The notes under the pieces are model-generated. The model was given only the letters and a program-made list of their open reading frames with translations. It was not told the DNA's origin and made no database searches. A stretch of DNA of 64,000 nucleotides from HGM11367 sp964600435 (GTDB lineage Bacteria > Bacillota > Clostridia > Christensenellales > UBA1242): the NCBI GenBank assembly GCA_964600435.1, contig CAZRJB010000004.1, forward strand, positions 1-64,000, written 5' to 3'. Position 1 is the stretch's first letter, and each line of letters opens with the position of its first letter. The position numbers and the translations under genes were made by a program. Below are positions 26,109 through 34,706 of this stretch, piece by piece.

Positions 26109-27797
26109 TTAACTTAAACTGTTTTTAAAATTTTCTGCCTTTATTTTTAACTCAGACGCAAACTGCAAAGCAACATTTGTTGGTTCTGCACCAGAAATGG
26201 AAGCAATGTACTTAACAATATCATTACCATATAAATAGGATATTTCGGTGTAAGTTTCTTCATTTAAAACATGTTTTGACACATAAATATAGTTATCCGC
26301 CATTGCTGCTACCTGACTTAAATGCGTTATACAAATAAGTTGATGGGTTTTTGACAACAAAGCCAACCTTTCGGCAACTTTTTGCCCAACATCTCCACTA
26401 ATTCCAGTATCAATTTCATCAAAAACCAATGTTGAGGCATTTAAACATTTTGCAAAAACGTTTTTTATTGCCAACATAAACCTGCTCATTTCCCCACCAG
26501 AAATTGTTTTTGACAAACTCTTTAAATCTTGACCTAAGTTTGCCGACAACAAAAACTCAACAACATCTAAACCGCTTTTAGAAAAGGTTGCATTTTCCAC
26601 AGAAGGAAGTTCCGCAAACCCAACTTTAAACACAGCATTTTTAAAACCAAGAAGTTTTAACTCTTGCATAACATTGTTTTCAATAATTGATGCAACTTTA
26701 TGCCTTTGTTCAGACAATTTTACACACAATGCATACAACTTGTTTCTTAAAACAGCACCCTCTTTTTCAAGCGATTCTAATTTTTTTTCTCCAAATAGCA
26801 AATTGTCATATTTTTTTTGAATTTCGGCAAGATACTCCAAGACCTGTTCAATCGAAGAACCATATTTCTTTTTAAGCAAAGAAATTGTTTCCAATCTGGA
26901 CTCGTAAGAATTTAAAAGATTTCCATCAAAATCCGTTCCATCTAAATATTGCACAATTGAATCATTAACATCTTGCAATTCAATTTCAACCGAAGAAACC
27001 CTTTGGCTAAAATCTGAAAGAGAATCATCAAATTGAAGAGCAGTTTCAAGATTGGTTTTTGAGTCATATAACAAATCACAAACATTTGACAAATTATTGT
27101 TTGCAACTTTTAAACAATCTACTATTTTTTCGTAGTTATAAAGTTTTGAAATTTGCTCTTTAAGAGAAACATCTTCCCCAACTTTTAAATCCGCACTCTC
27201 AATGTCTTTAATTTGATAATCAAGCAATTCCAGTTCACGTTCACGATTATTGCTGTTTCCGCCAATTTCCAACATTAACGATTTTATTTTGCCATATTCA
27301 TCCAAAACATCATCTATTTCTTTTTTTGTTTTATTAATATCGGTTGAAGAAAACGAATCCAAAATTGAAAGGTGATTTTTTGAATTTAACAATTGAATGT
27401 TTTCATTCTGTTCACATGTATCAATAATTAATACCGAAACAGATTTTACAACCGACGCAGGAACAATAACGCCATTTATTCTTGACTCAGTTTTTCCATC
27501 AGAATTCATTGACCTAGAAAAAATCAATTCATCATTATCACAATCTATTCCATTGTCAGACAAAACACCTTTAACATTTTCTGAAACACAATCAAACACA
27601 GCTTGAACAAAAAGCTTATCCTTGCCTTTTCTTAAATTAAGTTTGTTTGCCTTATTACCCAAAACAAAACCCAAAGCATCAAGAACAAGACTCTTTCCAG
27701 CACCAGTTTCACCAACAAGAACATTAAAACCATTTTTAAAAGAAATGGTTTGATCTTCAATTAAAGCAAAGTTTTTTATTCTTAAAGTTTGTAACAT
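26109..27797 (-). CDS. recN: DNA repair protein RecN
   Basis: A 562-residue SMC-like ATPase. The N-terminal FALIEDQTISFKNGFNVLVGETGAGKSLVLDALGFVLG carries Walker A. Two coiled-coil arms follow (about 150-370). The C-terminus has the signature SGGEMSRFMLAIKNVF and Walker B TLVFDEIDTGISG. RecN organises broken DNA ends for recombination. Directly downstream of argR (5 nt), the conserved argR-recN-spoIVB order. Confidence 0.96.
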   Translation of the reverse strand: MLQTLRIKNFALIEDQTISFKNGFNVLVGETGAGKSLVLDALGFVLGNKANKLNLRKGKDKLFVQAVFDCVSENVKGVLSDNGIDCDNDELIFSRSMNSDGKTESRINGVIVPASVVKSVSVLIIDTCEQNENIQLLNSKNHLSILDSFSSTDINKTKKEIDDVLDEYGKIKSLMLEIGGNSNNRERELELLDYQIKDIESADLKVGEDVSLKEQISKLYNYEKIVDCLKVANNNLSNVCDLLYDSKTNLETALQFDDSLSDFSQRVSSVEIELQDVNDSIVQYLDGTDFDGNLLNSYESRLETISLLKKKYGSSIEQVLEYLAEIQKKYDNLLFGEKKLESLEKEGAVLRNKLYALCVKLSEQRHKVASIIENNVMQELKLLGFKNAVFKVGFAELPSVENATFSKSGLDVVEFLLSANLGQDLKSLSKTISGGEMSRFMLAIKNVFAKCLNASTLVFDEIDTGISGDVGQKVAERLALLSKTHQLICITHLSQVAAMADNYIYVSKHVLNEETYTEISYLYGNDIVKYIASISGAEPTNVALQFASELKIKAENFKNSLS

Positions 27798-27802
27798 ATA
27801 TC

Positions 27803-28255
27803 TTACCCTAATATCTCAACAATTGTATTTAATGCATTAACAGCCTTAACCCCATCAGGGAAGAAAACAGTAACACAATCATCACCACAAGAAGACCCCA
27901 AAACATCAACCAGATTAAGTTTATCAATCAAAGAGCAAACACCCATTGCAAATTGTTTAACCGTTTTGATTATGCAAACATTTTGAACAGCCTTTACAGA
28001 TATTACACACATTTTAAAAAGGTTTATGTTTTTATTGCTAACACCTTGCTCTCCAGAATCAACTAAAGCATATTTATATCTGCCTTCACTGCCCAAAACC
28101 TTTATTAAACCCAATTCCTTTATATCACGAGAAATTGTTGCTTGTGTAATGTCAAAATTGGCTGCTTTTAATTGAGCAACTAAATCATCTTGAGTTTCAA
28201 CTTCTTTTGTTGATATGATTTCTAAAATTTTTGATTGTCTTAATGAACGTGCCAA
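27803..28255 (-). CDS. argR: Arginine repressor
   Basis: A 150-residue ArgR/AhrC. The N-terminal winged helix includes DDLVAQLKAANFDITQATISRDIKELGLIKV. The C-terminal arginine-binding hexamerisation domain has the GSSCGDDCVTVFFPD motif. It represses arginine biosynthesis when arginine is bound. The start is TTG at 28255, chosen because a canonical AGGAGG lies 5 nt before it. ARG boxes flank its own promoter, so autoregulation is likely. Confidence 0.94.
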   Translation of the reverse strand: MARSLRQSKILEIISTKEVETQDDLVAQLKAANFDITQATISRDIKELGLIKVLGSEGRYKYALVDSGEQGVSNKNINLFKMCVISVKAVQNVCIIKTVKQFAMGVCSLIDKLNLVDVLGSSCGDDCVTVFFPDGVKAVNALNTIVEILG

Positions 28256-28308
28256 ATTTGCCTCCTACGTACACATGAATGCCTTTAAAATAAAGGGATT
28301 GAACGAGT

Positions 28309-28404
28309 TATGCATAAATATAAATTTATGTTTATTCACTCATTTTTGAATATTATACAATACAATTTATAATTATGCAAGCGATTTTTGTATATTTATT
28401 CACA
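28309..28404 (-). promoter_or_regulatory. argR promoter with two ARG boxes
   Basis: On the minus strand TTGCAT (28380-28375), 17 bp and TATAAT (28357-28352), predicted +1 near 28345. An 18-bp match to the ARG-box consensus TNTGNATWWWWATNCANA with no mismatch occupies 28387-28404, abutting the -35. A second, with two mismatches (read on the plus strand), is at 28309-28326 in the leader. The rest of the 331-nt argR-oapA gap is AT-rich; further weak ARG-like half sites occur near 28445-28480, and I see no gene in it. Confidence 0.7.
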
Positions 28405-28540
28405 CAATTTTTATTAAAATTTACAATCCTGAATAAACATGAAAACATAATTCATATTTATACACATTTATGAAAGCTTTTAATTTTATATTTACACCAA
28501 AAAAACAGTTAAAAACCACTTTACAAAAAGCAGTTATAAA

Positions 28541-28573
28541 TAAAAAAACAGAGAACCTCTCCCCTGTTTTTTA
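28541..28573 (-). terminator. Terminator downstream of oapA
   Basis: On the minus strand an A-rich arm AAAAAACAG, a G-rich loop region and CTGTTTTTTT form a hairpin with a T tail 14 nt after the oapA stop. The stem has an internal mismatch. Confidence 0.65.
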
Positions 28574-28586
28574 ATCTGTTAACTTT

Positions 28587-29171
28587 TTATTTTTTATCTT
28601 TCCCACCATGCTTAGAAAAAATGCTTAAAAACTTTCCAACCCTTAATATTATTGAATTGCAGTTGTCCATTGCCGATTTTTTACCAAGCGCCTTTCCAAA
28701 AATTGTTAACCCCGCTATAAACGCGGTTACAAGCGAAGCAACCAAAATTGACAAATTCGCATTTTGAAAATCTATCGTTATTCTTGCAACAATGCTCGCC
28801 CCAGCAGCTCCACTCAAAATTCCACAAACATCACCCAGAACATCTGCACATAAAGATGCCACTTTGTCTGCATTTCTAATTAACATTAACCCTTCTTTTG
28901 CTCCCCTAACCTTTTTAGAACACATAGCAATGAAAGGCTCTTTACTGCATGCAGTTACAGCAACACCAATCATGTCAGTTATTATTGCAATTGAAACAAA
29001 CAAAACAATTACTAAAATAGCAACAAAAATTCCTGTAGCACCCATTAAATATTCAGATAAAACACTAAATCCTAAAGAAAGTGCAATTGCCATTACAAAA
29101 ATTTTTAATGGCCAAAAATTTGTTGCTTGTTTTTTTACTTTTTTATTTTTCCGCTTTGGAACATCATCCAT
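28587..29171 (-). CDS. oapA: OapA-like OLE RNA-associated membrane protein
   Basis: A 194-residue protein with a Lys/Arg-rich N-terminus (VPKRKNKKVKKQ, residues 4-15) and about four membrane segments (roughly 22-45, 48-68, 115-130, 140-160). Between segments 2 and 3 is DVLGD (110-114), a DxxxD motif that I recall as a conserved, functionally important feature of Bacillus halodurans OapA. OapA binds OLE RNA and ties it to the membrane; loss of the complex changes magnesium, alcohol and cold tolerance there. I start at the ATG at 29171 after AAGGAAGC; the extension to 29237 would intrude into the RNA leader. Identity rests on size, topology, motif and the noncoding block directly upstream. Confidence 0.75.
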   Translation of the reverse strand: MDDVPKRKNKKVKKQATNFWPLKIFVMAIALSLGFSVLSEYLMGATGIFVAILVIVLFVSIAIITDMIGVAVTACSKEPFIAMCSKKVRGAKEGLMLIRNADKVASLCADVLGDVCGILSGAAGASIVARITIDFQNANLSILVASLVTAFIAGLTIFGKALGKKSAMDNCNSIILRVGKFLSIFSKHGGKDKK

Positions 29172-29249
29172 TTTTGCTTCCTTAAACATAATATATTTAT
29201 ATTGATAAGTCACTAAAAAAATGACAATATAAAACAAAGAAATGAAGGC

Positions 29250-29800
29250 AATGATTTAAGTAAACCTTGCGTCTTAGGTTCGGTCGGATTTCCCATTTGT
29301 TGACTTTTTGTCACCAAAAAGCAGTTTCCTTTTAACAACAAACCTTTCACCGAATCGCCACTTAGAACGCACTATAATCCTTAAACCACCTGACAAAAAT
29401 GCCAACAGCCTAGAAGTTTTCCCAAACACCATCTTTAAACCTTATCTTTTTTTGCAAATGAAGTTTCAACAACACAGCAACAACCAAACCAGCGCTTGTT
29501 TAATTATCACCTTAATATTATATCCCCTAGCATTCACTCAAAGCAGGCTACACTGCACACAATGTTTGTCATATGCAGGTTCACGCCTAAGTGATAAAAA
29601 CATTTGTTTTCACCAAAATAGGTCTCCACGGATAATGGGGTTAAAACCATATGCCATTATGATTCGCCCAAAACCCTTAACTTTCAGCATTCACCCCAGT
29701 TTGGGCAACCAAAGCAAACACCAAAAACTTCACAGATATGCCCAGCGACGCTTTTAGATCGTCTTCCAGTTTAAATTAAGTGACTAGAATACTGCACCTT
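29250..29800 (-). ncRNA. ole: Probable OLE (ornate large extremophilic) RNA
   Basis: About 550 nt without a credible gene between proS and oapA. Visibly richer in G+C than its surroundings, with many possible helices; for example, on the minus strand TTGGTGAC pairs with GTCAACAA around an A-rich loop, and AACCT pairs with AGGTT near the 3' end. A strong extended -10 promoter lies just before it. Known OLE RNAs are about 600 nt, lie immediately upstream of oapA and sit in the nusB-xseA-xseB...argR-recN-spoIVB cluster; all three conditions hold. I identify it by context and could not align it to the OLE consensus. The 3' end is uncertain (29190-29260), and read-through into oapA is possible. 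The antisense open frame at 29308-29757 is not gene-like. Confidence 0.75.
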
Positions 29801-29807
29801 CATTGTT

Positions 29808-29836
29808 ATTTTAGCATAATACCAAAATAAAATCAA
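29808..29836 (-). promoter_or_regulatory. Promoter of the OLE RNA
   Basis: On the minus strand TTGATT (29836-29831), a 17-bp spacer ending in TGC, and TAAAAT (29813-29808), i.e. an extended -10 sigma-A promoter. Predicted +1 is near 29801. It lies 60-90 nt after the proS stop, so the RNA can be made independently of the proS operon. Confidence 0.72.
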
Positions 29837-29897
29837 GTGAAATAATCAACTAACAATAACATCGTATTGTATTATGCAAACATGCAATGTACAATAT

Positions 29898-31319
29898 TTA
29901 GTATTGAATACCCCACATAACATTAAATTTTGATGGTCTACCACAAACAACACACTTATTTTTTGTTATGTTTGAATCCAAAATGCATCTCGATTTTATT
30001 CCACGATATTCTTTCATTTTAAGTTCGCATTCTTGACAACCACACCATTCTGCCCTTATAAAACCTGGCTGTTTGTTTATTTGTTTTTCCACTTCTTCTA
30101 AGTTTGAACATTCAAAAGTTAACTCATCCCTTCTTTTTGTTGCCTTTTCTAACAATGAATTTTGAATATTGTCCATTAAACTATTTACAACATCAACTAT
30201 GTCACAATCTTTAGAAACCTGAACTTTCTCACGAGTATCTCTTCTAGCCAAGGTAATATTCCCTGCAGACAAATCTCTCATTCCAATTTCTATTCTAACC
30301 GGAATGCCCAACACCTCCGCTTCTGCAAATTTAAAGCCAGGCGATTTTTCTGATAAGTCTACATATGAAGTTATTCCAGACATATTTAATTTATTGTTTA
30401 TTTCGTTAGATAATGTAAACACTTCTTCATCTGTTCCTATAGGGACAATAACAACTTGTCTTGGTGCAATTTTTGGTGGCAAAACCAAACCATTTTCATC
30501 ACCATGAACCATTATTAAGCCACCAATCATTCTTGTTGTTGCACCCCAAGAAGTTTGATATACATATTCCCACTTTTCTTCTCTACTTAAAAACTTAATA
30601 TCGTATGCTTTTGCAAATTTTTGCCCAAAATAGTGACTGGTTGCACTTTGAAGAGCAACACCGTTATACATAAGTGCTTCAATTGTGTATGTGCTTTCTG
30701 CTCCAGCAAATTTTTCTTTTTCTGTTTTTTGCCCTGTGATAACAGGAATAGCCAAATAATTAACAAAGAAGTCTTTATAAACATTTAACATTTTTAATGT
30801 TTCGTCCATTGCTTCTTTTTCGGTTTCATGAATTGTGTGACCTTCTTGCCACAAAAACTCTCTCGTTCTCAAAAATGGACGAGTTTCCTTTTCCCACCTT
30901 ATAACATTTGCCCATTGATTGTATAATTTTGGCAAATCTCTATACGACTTAACCTTTTTTGAATAGTAGTCAGAAAATAAGGTTTCAGATGTTGGCCTAA
31001 ATGCCATTTTTTCTTCCAACTTAGAACTTCCGCCTTCTGTAACCCATGCACACTCAGGCGCAAAACCTTCAATCAACTCTCCTTCTTTTTGCAAAAGAGA
31101 TTGCGGAATCATAACGGGCATATACACATTTTCGTGACCAGTTTCTTTAAACATTTTATCTAAAACAGATTGCATCTTTTCCCAAATTGCATAGCCGTTT
31201 GGTTCTAAAATAACAAAACCTTTAACACTGCTATAATCTGCCAGTTTTGCAGATTTAACAACATCTGTATACCATTGTGCAAAATCTTCATCTCTACTTG
31301 TAATGCTTTTATTTTTCAT
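29898..31319 (-). CDS. proS: Prolyl-tRNA synthetase, archaeal/eukaryal-type
   Basis: A 473-residue class II synthetase of the short ProS type lacking the bacterial editing insertion. Motif 2 is VIRWEKETRPFLRTREFLWQEGHT and motif 3 GGLIMVHGDENGLVLPPKIAP. The C-terminal domain ends in Tyr with a Cys cluster (CGCQEC, CVVCG) typical of this type. It charges tRNA-Pro. It follows xseB by 12 nt at the place where ispA (and then dxs) is usual, so it appears to have been inserted into, or to have replaced part of, the xse-ole cluster. Confidence 0.95.
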   Translation of the reverse strand: MKNKSITSRDEDFAQWYTDVVKSAKLADYSSVKGFVILEPNGYAIWEKMQSVLDKMFKETGHENVYMPVMIPQSLLQKEGELIEGFAPECAWVTEGGSSKLEEKMAFRPTSETLFSDYYSKKVKSYRDLPKLYNQWANVIRWEKETRPFLRTREFLWQEGHTIHETEKEAMDETLKMLNVYKDFFVNYLAIPVITGQKTEKEKFAGAESTYTIEALMYNGVALQSATSHYFGQKFAKAYDIKFLSREEKWEYVYQTSWGATTRMIGGLIMVHGDENGLVLPPKIAPRQVVIVPIGTDEEVFTLSNEINNKLNMSGITSYVDLSEKSPGFKFAEAEVLGIPVRIEIGMRDLSAGNITLARRDTREKVQVSKDCDIVDVVNSLMDNIQNSLLEKATKRRDELTFECSNLEEVEKQINKQPGFIRAEWCGCQECELKMKEYRGIKSRCILDSNITKNKCVVCGRPSKFNVMWGIQY

Positions 31320-31331
31320 TTTTTCTCACCT

Positions 31332-31541
31332 TTAATTTAATTCTTCTTCCTTTAAAATACCCATTAATTCTTCACGTATAACACTAACTTTACCTTTTGT
31401 ATCTTCAAACATTTTAGAAAGTTCTTTGCAAAGAACAGCGCCTTTTTCAAACAAAGCGGTTGCTTCATCAAATTTAACATCTCCACTTTCTAATTGCTGA
31501 ATAATTGTTTCTAACTCTTTTAATTTTTGCTCATAGCTCAT
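31332..31541 (-). CDS. xseB: Exodeoxyribonuclease VII small subunit
   Basis: A 69-residue XseB with the family core YEQKLKELETIIQQLESGDV and FEKGAVLCKELSKMF. It binds XseA to form exonuclease VII, which degrades single-stranded DNA. Its start overlaps the xseA stop by 11 nt, with AGGAG upstream. Confidence 0.94.
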   Translation of the reverse strand: MSYEQKLKELETIIQQLESGDVKFDEATALFEKGAVLCKELSKMFEDTKGKVSVIREELMGILKEEELN

Positions 31542-32718
31542 GTTTAACTCCTAAAACTTTTGTGCTAACAACACCATCTTTTAAATTAATCTCCAAATTG
31601 TCACCAACACTAACTTCTTTTGCCGACACAACACAACATTTATCTTTTTTTAAAAATGCATAACCAAGTTTTAAAACTTCTTCTGGGTTAAGTTTATTTA
31701 ATATGTTTTTGTAATTAATCAATTCTTTTTCTCGGTTAGCAAAATAATCATTTCCAAACTTTGAAATGCTAACCAAGCAATTGTTAAAAACATTTTTTGT
31801 ATCTTGCTCAACATATGAATAGTTTTTTTCTAACAACTTAGCATTGTTGCTAAAATTGCTAAAAATATTCTTATACATGTTTGAGAATGAGTTGATTAAT
31901 CTGCAAACACAATTATTAAACTTGTATTTTTTATCAGCCAAGTTTTCACACAACAATTCTGCAGCAGCACTTGGGGTTGGCGCTCTCAAATCGCTACAAA
32001 AATCAATAATTGTAAAATCTGTTTCATGCCCAACTGCCGACATAATAAACTTTTTACATGAATAAGTAGCATCAGCAACAATTTCTGTGTTAAAAGGCTG
32101 CAAATCTTCCATGCTTCCACCACCACGGGCAACAACAATAACATCAACATTATAATTATCTAAAACTTGAATACCTTTTGCAATTTCAAATTCAGCACTT
32201 TCACCTTGAACCTTAACAGGATACAAAACTATGTCAATTTGGGGATTTCTTCTTGTTCTAACATTTATGATATCACGAATTACTGCACCACCTTCGCTAG
32301 ACACAACCCCAATTCTTTTGATATTGTTTGGAATTTCTTTTTTATGCCCTTGCTCAAAATAGCCTTTTTTCTCCAGTTTTGCTTTTAATTCTAAAAACTT
32401 TTGAAATAATATGCTTTCGCCATAGTGCTCAATGCTAACAACATTAAAATTAAGTTTTCCACCTTTAACATAGTATCTTGGCGAACCCACAACAACAACC
32501 CTATCTCCATTGTTAACATCTTTAAAATTGTCAGCAGTAAAACAAACACACTGAAGCACACTGTTTTCATCTTTTAAAGAAAAATATGCCGTGCCTCTAA
32601 CATTGCTATAACCAGAAATTTCACCAACCACGCTTATATCATGAATAAGTTCTTCGGCATCAAATATTTGCTTAATATATGTGCTTAACTGAGTGACGGT
32701 TACTGGATTAATTGACAT
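31531..32718 (-). CDS. xseA: Exodeoxyribonuclease VII large subunit
   Basis: A 395-residue XseA. The N-terminal OB fold is about residues 5-100 (VVGEISGYSNVRGTAYFSLKD), followed by the catalytic domain with IGVVSSEGGAVIRDI, VIVVARGGGSMEDLQPFN and SAVGHETDFTIIDFCSDLRAPTPSAAAEL. It overlaps nusB by 11 nt and xseB by 11 nt, indicating tight translational coupling. Confidence 0.95.
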   Translation of the reverse strand: MSINPVTVTQLSTYIKQIFDAEELIHDISVVGEISGYSNVRGTAYFSLKDENSVLQCVCFTADNFKDVNNGDRVVVVGSPRYYVKGGKLNFNVVSIEHYGESILFQKFLELKAKLEKKGYFEQGHKKEIPNNIKRIGVVSSEGGAVIRDIINVRTRRNPQIDIVLYPVKVQGESAEFEIAKGIQVLDNYNVDVIVVARGGGSMEDLQPFNTEIVADATYSCKKFIMSAVGHETDFTIIDFCSDLRAPTPSAAAELLCENLADKKYKFNNCVCRLINSFSNMYKNIFSNFSNNAKLLEKNYSYVEQDTKNVFNNCLVSISKFGNDYFANREKELINYKNILNKLNPEEVLKLGYAFLKKDKCCVVSAKEVSVGDNLEINLKDGVVSTKVLGVKHEL

Positions 32719-33127
32719 TTGCTTCCTCTAAAATTGCTTTAAGCATTCCGTTAACAAAAGAATAACTCTTTTCTGTTGAATATTTTTTTGCCATTTCAAC
32801 CGCTTCATTCACAACAACTTTTAACGGTGTTGATTTGTAAAACAAAAGTTCTGTGATTGCCGTGGCAAGAATTGCCCTATCAATTTTGTAAACCCTTTCG
32901 GGAGTGTAACCTTTTAAATTTTTATTTATCAACTCATTAATTTGTTCTGAATTGGTTTTGTAAAGAGAAATTATTTCGTCAATAAATTTAAAATCTTCAG
33001 CAAAATCTTTATCTTTGTCAGAAGTGATATCATCTTCCTCCAACAACTCATCAAAAGACAAATCACCATTTAAAAACAAACTTTTATATATAATTTTAAA
33101 AACAGTTTCTCTAGCCATGCTTCGCAT
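32708..33127 (-). CDS. nusB: Transcription antitermination factor NusB
   Basis: A 139-residue NusB with GYTPERVYKIDRAILATAITELLF and TPLKVVVNEAVEMAKKYSTEKSYSFVNGML. It acts with NusE (S10) on boxA RNA in rRNA antitermination. The ATG at 33127 overlaps the asp23 stop (TAATG) and has GGAAGG upstream; a second ATG three codons in lacks a ribosome site. Confidence 0.95.
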   Translation of the reverse strand: MRSMARETVFKIIYKSLFLNGDLSFDELLEEDDITSDKDKDFAEDFKFIDEIISLYKTNSEQINELINKNLKGYTPERVYKIDRAILATAITELLFYKSTPLKVVVNEAVEMAKKYSTEKSYSFVNGMLKAILEEANVN

Positions 33128-33510
33128 TATATTGCACCTTCCTCGTTTTCTTTAACAAAATTGACACCAACAATGTGAACATTAATTTTTCCAGTTTTTA
33201 AGTCAACCATTGATGAAATATTATTTTTAATGTTTTCTTGAACTCTAAAACAAATGTCTGGAGCACTAACCCCATTAAAAACTTTAATGTAAACATCAAC
33301 AGTAACCTTTCCGTTTGGAGAAATAGATATTTTAACACCTTTACTATTTCTGTTTTTAAACATACGTTTTAAAACAATGGATGGAGTATCAACCAATTCA
33401 CTCACACCACTAATTTCTTTTGTTGCCAAACTAATTATTGAAAGCAAAATGTTTCTATCACAAGTTGTTTTACCTTTGTTTGCACTAACATTATCTTGAA
33501 ATTCTACCAT
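33127..33510 (-). CDS. Asp23/Gls24 family envelope stress protein
   Basis: A 127-residue Asp23-domain protein (YqhY-like): LLSIISLATKEISGVSELV, then GVKISISPNGKVTVDVYIKVFNG and VNVHIVGVNF-type ending (KINVHIVGVNFVKE). YqhY sits before nusB in Bacillus and is linked to lipid metabolism. The start is the ATG at 33510 with GAGG upstream; the frame extension upstream overlaps the promoter. First gene of the asp23-nusB-xseA-xseB-proS unit. Confidence 0.9.
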   Translation of the reverse strand: MVEFQDNVSANKGKTTCDRNILLSIISLATKEISGVSELVDTPSIVLKRMFKNRNSKGVKISISPNGKVTVDVYIKVFNGVSAPDICFRVQENIKNNISSMVDLKTGKINVHIVGVNFVKENEEGAI

Positions 33511-33533
33511 AAAAAACCTCACTGTATACATAC

Positions 33534-33562
33534 ATTGTAACATACAGCAAGGTTATTTGCAA
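33534..33562 (-). promoter_or_regulatory. Promoter of asp23-nusB-xseAB-proS
   Basis: On the minus strand TTGCAA (33562-33557), a 17-bp spacer ending TGT and TACAAT (33539-33534), an extended -10 sigma-A promoter. It lies between spoIIIAH and asp23, giving vegetative expression separate from the sporulation operon upstream. Confidence 0.7.
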
Positions 33563-33589
33563 TTATTTTTATGAAATCTTTTTAATCTT

Positions 33590-34066
33590 TTATTCTACTG
33601 GTGTTATTTGAATGTTGTCTATATCCAACTTTGTTTGTTCTTTAACAATTGATACAATTTGTGCAACTTCATTCGCCGTCAAAGTTGCTTCGGCACACTT
33701 AACAACAATTTTAACATTTGGGTCCACGTTTGTAACAATGCAATCTTCAAAGCCTTTTGCTTTAATTAAACCTTCAATAACAAGCTCACTTTCCATTTGA
33801 GCAACCAAAGCCAATTTTTTAGCTTCTGCATTAGATATTGCTTCGCTTGATGACGATTCGCTTGTGATTATAGCATCGTAATAAAGCAATTCTTGATCTC
33901 GTGTGGATTGTCTATCTTCTCTATATGTAGAGAAATAATTTGCAGATGTAACCGTCTGCCCAGATGTTTGAGTTACACGATTGTTAAGCGCAATGTTTAA
34001 ATATCCAGTAACTCCTAATAGCAACACCATGCTAACCAAAATAAGTATTTTTGTTTTTTTCTTCAT
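33590..34066 (-). CDS. spoIIIAH: Stage III sporulation protein AH
   Basis: A 158-residue single-pass protein with an N-terminal membrane helix (about 5-25) and an extracytoplasmic YscJ/FliF-like ring-building domain: LVAQMESELVIEGLIKAKGFEDCIVTNVD and LTANEVAQIVSIVKEQTKLDIDNIQITPVE. SpoIIIAH pairs with SpoIIQ across the intermembrane space to form the feeding-tube channel between mother cell and forespore. Last gene of the spoIIIA operon. Confidence 0.93.
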   Translation of the reverse strand: MKKKTKILILVSMVLLLGVTGYLNIALNNRVTQTSGQTVTSANYFSTYREDRQSTRDQELLYYDAIITSESSSSEAISNAEAKKLALVAQMESELVIEGLIKAKGFEDCIVTNVDPNVKIVVKCAEATLTANEVAQIVSIVKEQTKLDIDNIQITPVE

Positions 34067-34142
34067 ATTACTCTCCTTTTTAATTGTTATTCTAATATAT
34101 TTTTTTCTTCACACAAATATGACAAATATCATATAATATTTT

Positions 34143-34706
34143 TTAACCACTTGATAAAATTTGCACACAACTATCTTTAATATTTAAAAGTGTAACAATT
34201 GACTTCATCATGTTAAGTTTAACTTGAGCATTAGATGCTCCACTTGCAACCACTACAACACCACATATTTCAGGATAAGTTTCTTTTATAACAAGCGGAG
34301 TTGACTTCCCATTTATTGTGACAATAACAACCTCTTCGCTTTTTGTTGTTTTTGTGTTTGTGCTACCACCAATCTCGTTTGACGTTGTAACTTCTTCGCT
34401 TTCTGTTGCATATTCATATCTCATTCCACCATCCAAGGTTATCATAACCTTTACACTGCCAGCACCAGCAATGTTAGACAAAATATTCTCCATTTTGCTT
34501 TCTAAGTAAGAAGAATATTGTTCTGCAGAAAACTCGGTTGCCAATTCTGTTGTTTTTGTTTTAGAACCAATGCTAGAAGAATATACAACAACCAAAACAA
34601 TTGCAAAAATTCCTAAAAGAATAAGTTCAATATGCTTAATGTTTTTTAGTTTATGAATAAAAGGGACTTTATCCCAAAACGATGATTTCTCTTTTTTCTC
34701 ACTCAT
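34143..34706 (-). CDS. spoIIIAG: Stage III sporulation protein AG
   Basis: A 187-residue protein with one N-terminal membrane helix (about 24-47) and a ring-building domain with the diagnostic LESKMENILSNIAGAGSVKVMITLDGG and the C-terminal PEICGVVVVASGASNAQVKL. SpoIIIAG forms a large ring in the intermembrane channel. It overlaps spoIIIAF by 8 nt. Confidence 0.94.
   Translation of the reverse strand: MSEKKEKSSFWDKVPFIHKLKNIKHIELILLGIFAIVLVVVYSSSIGSKTKTTELATEFSAEQYSSYLESKMENILSNIAGAGSVKVMITLDGGMRYEYATESEEVTTSNEIGGSTNTKTTKSEEVVIVTINGKSTPLVIKETYPEICGVVVVASGASNAQVKLNMMKSIVTLLNIKDSCVQILSSG

Noticed and set aside
28256..28586. Second noncoding RNA in the argR-oapA gap
   Set aside because: The region is extremely AT-rich with no strong helices; a promoter, ARG boxes and a terminator explain it.
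29308..29757. Open frame of 149 codons on the plus strand in the proS-oapA gap
   Set aside because: It runs antisense to the predicted OLE RNA, has no ribosome site, and its Pro/Asn/His-rich composition is like no protein family. It is better explained as a by-product of the more G+C-rich RNA gene.
29250..29800. RNase P RNA, tmRNA, SRP RNA or group II intron as alternatives for the structured block
   Set aside because: None of the hallmark sequences were found (no GAGGAAAGTCC, no tRNA-like end with CCA, no SRP GGAAGCA core, no intron domain V or reverse transcriptase).
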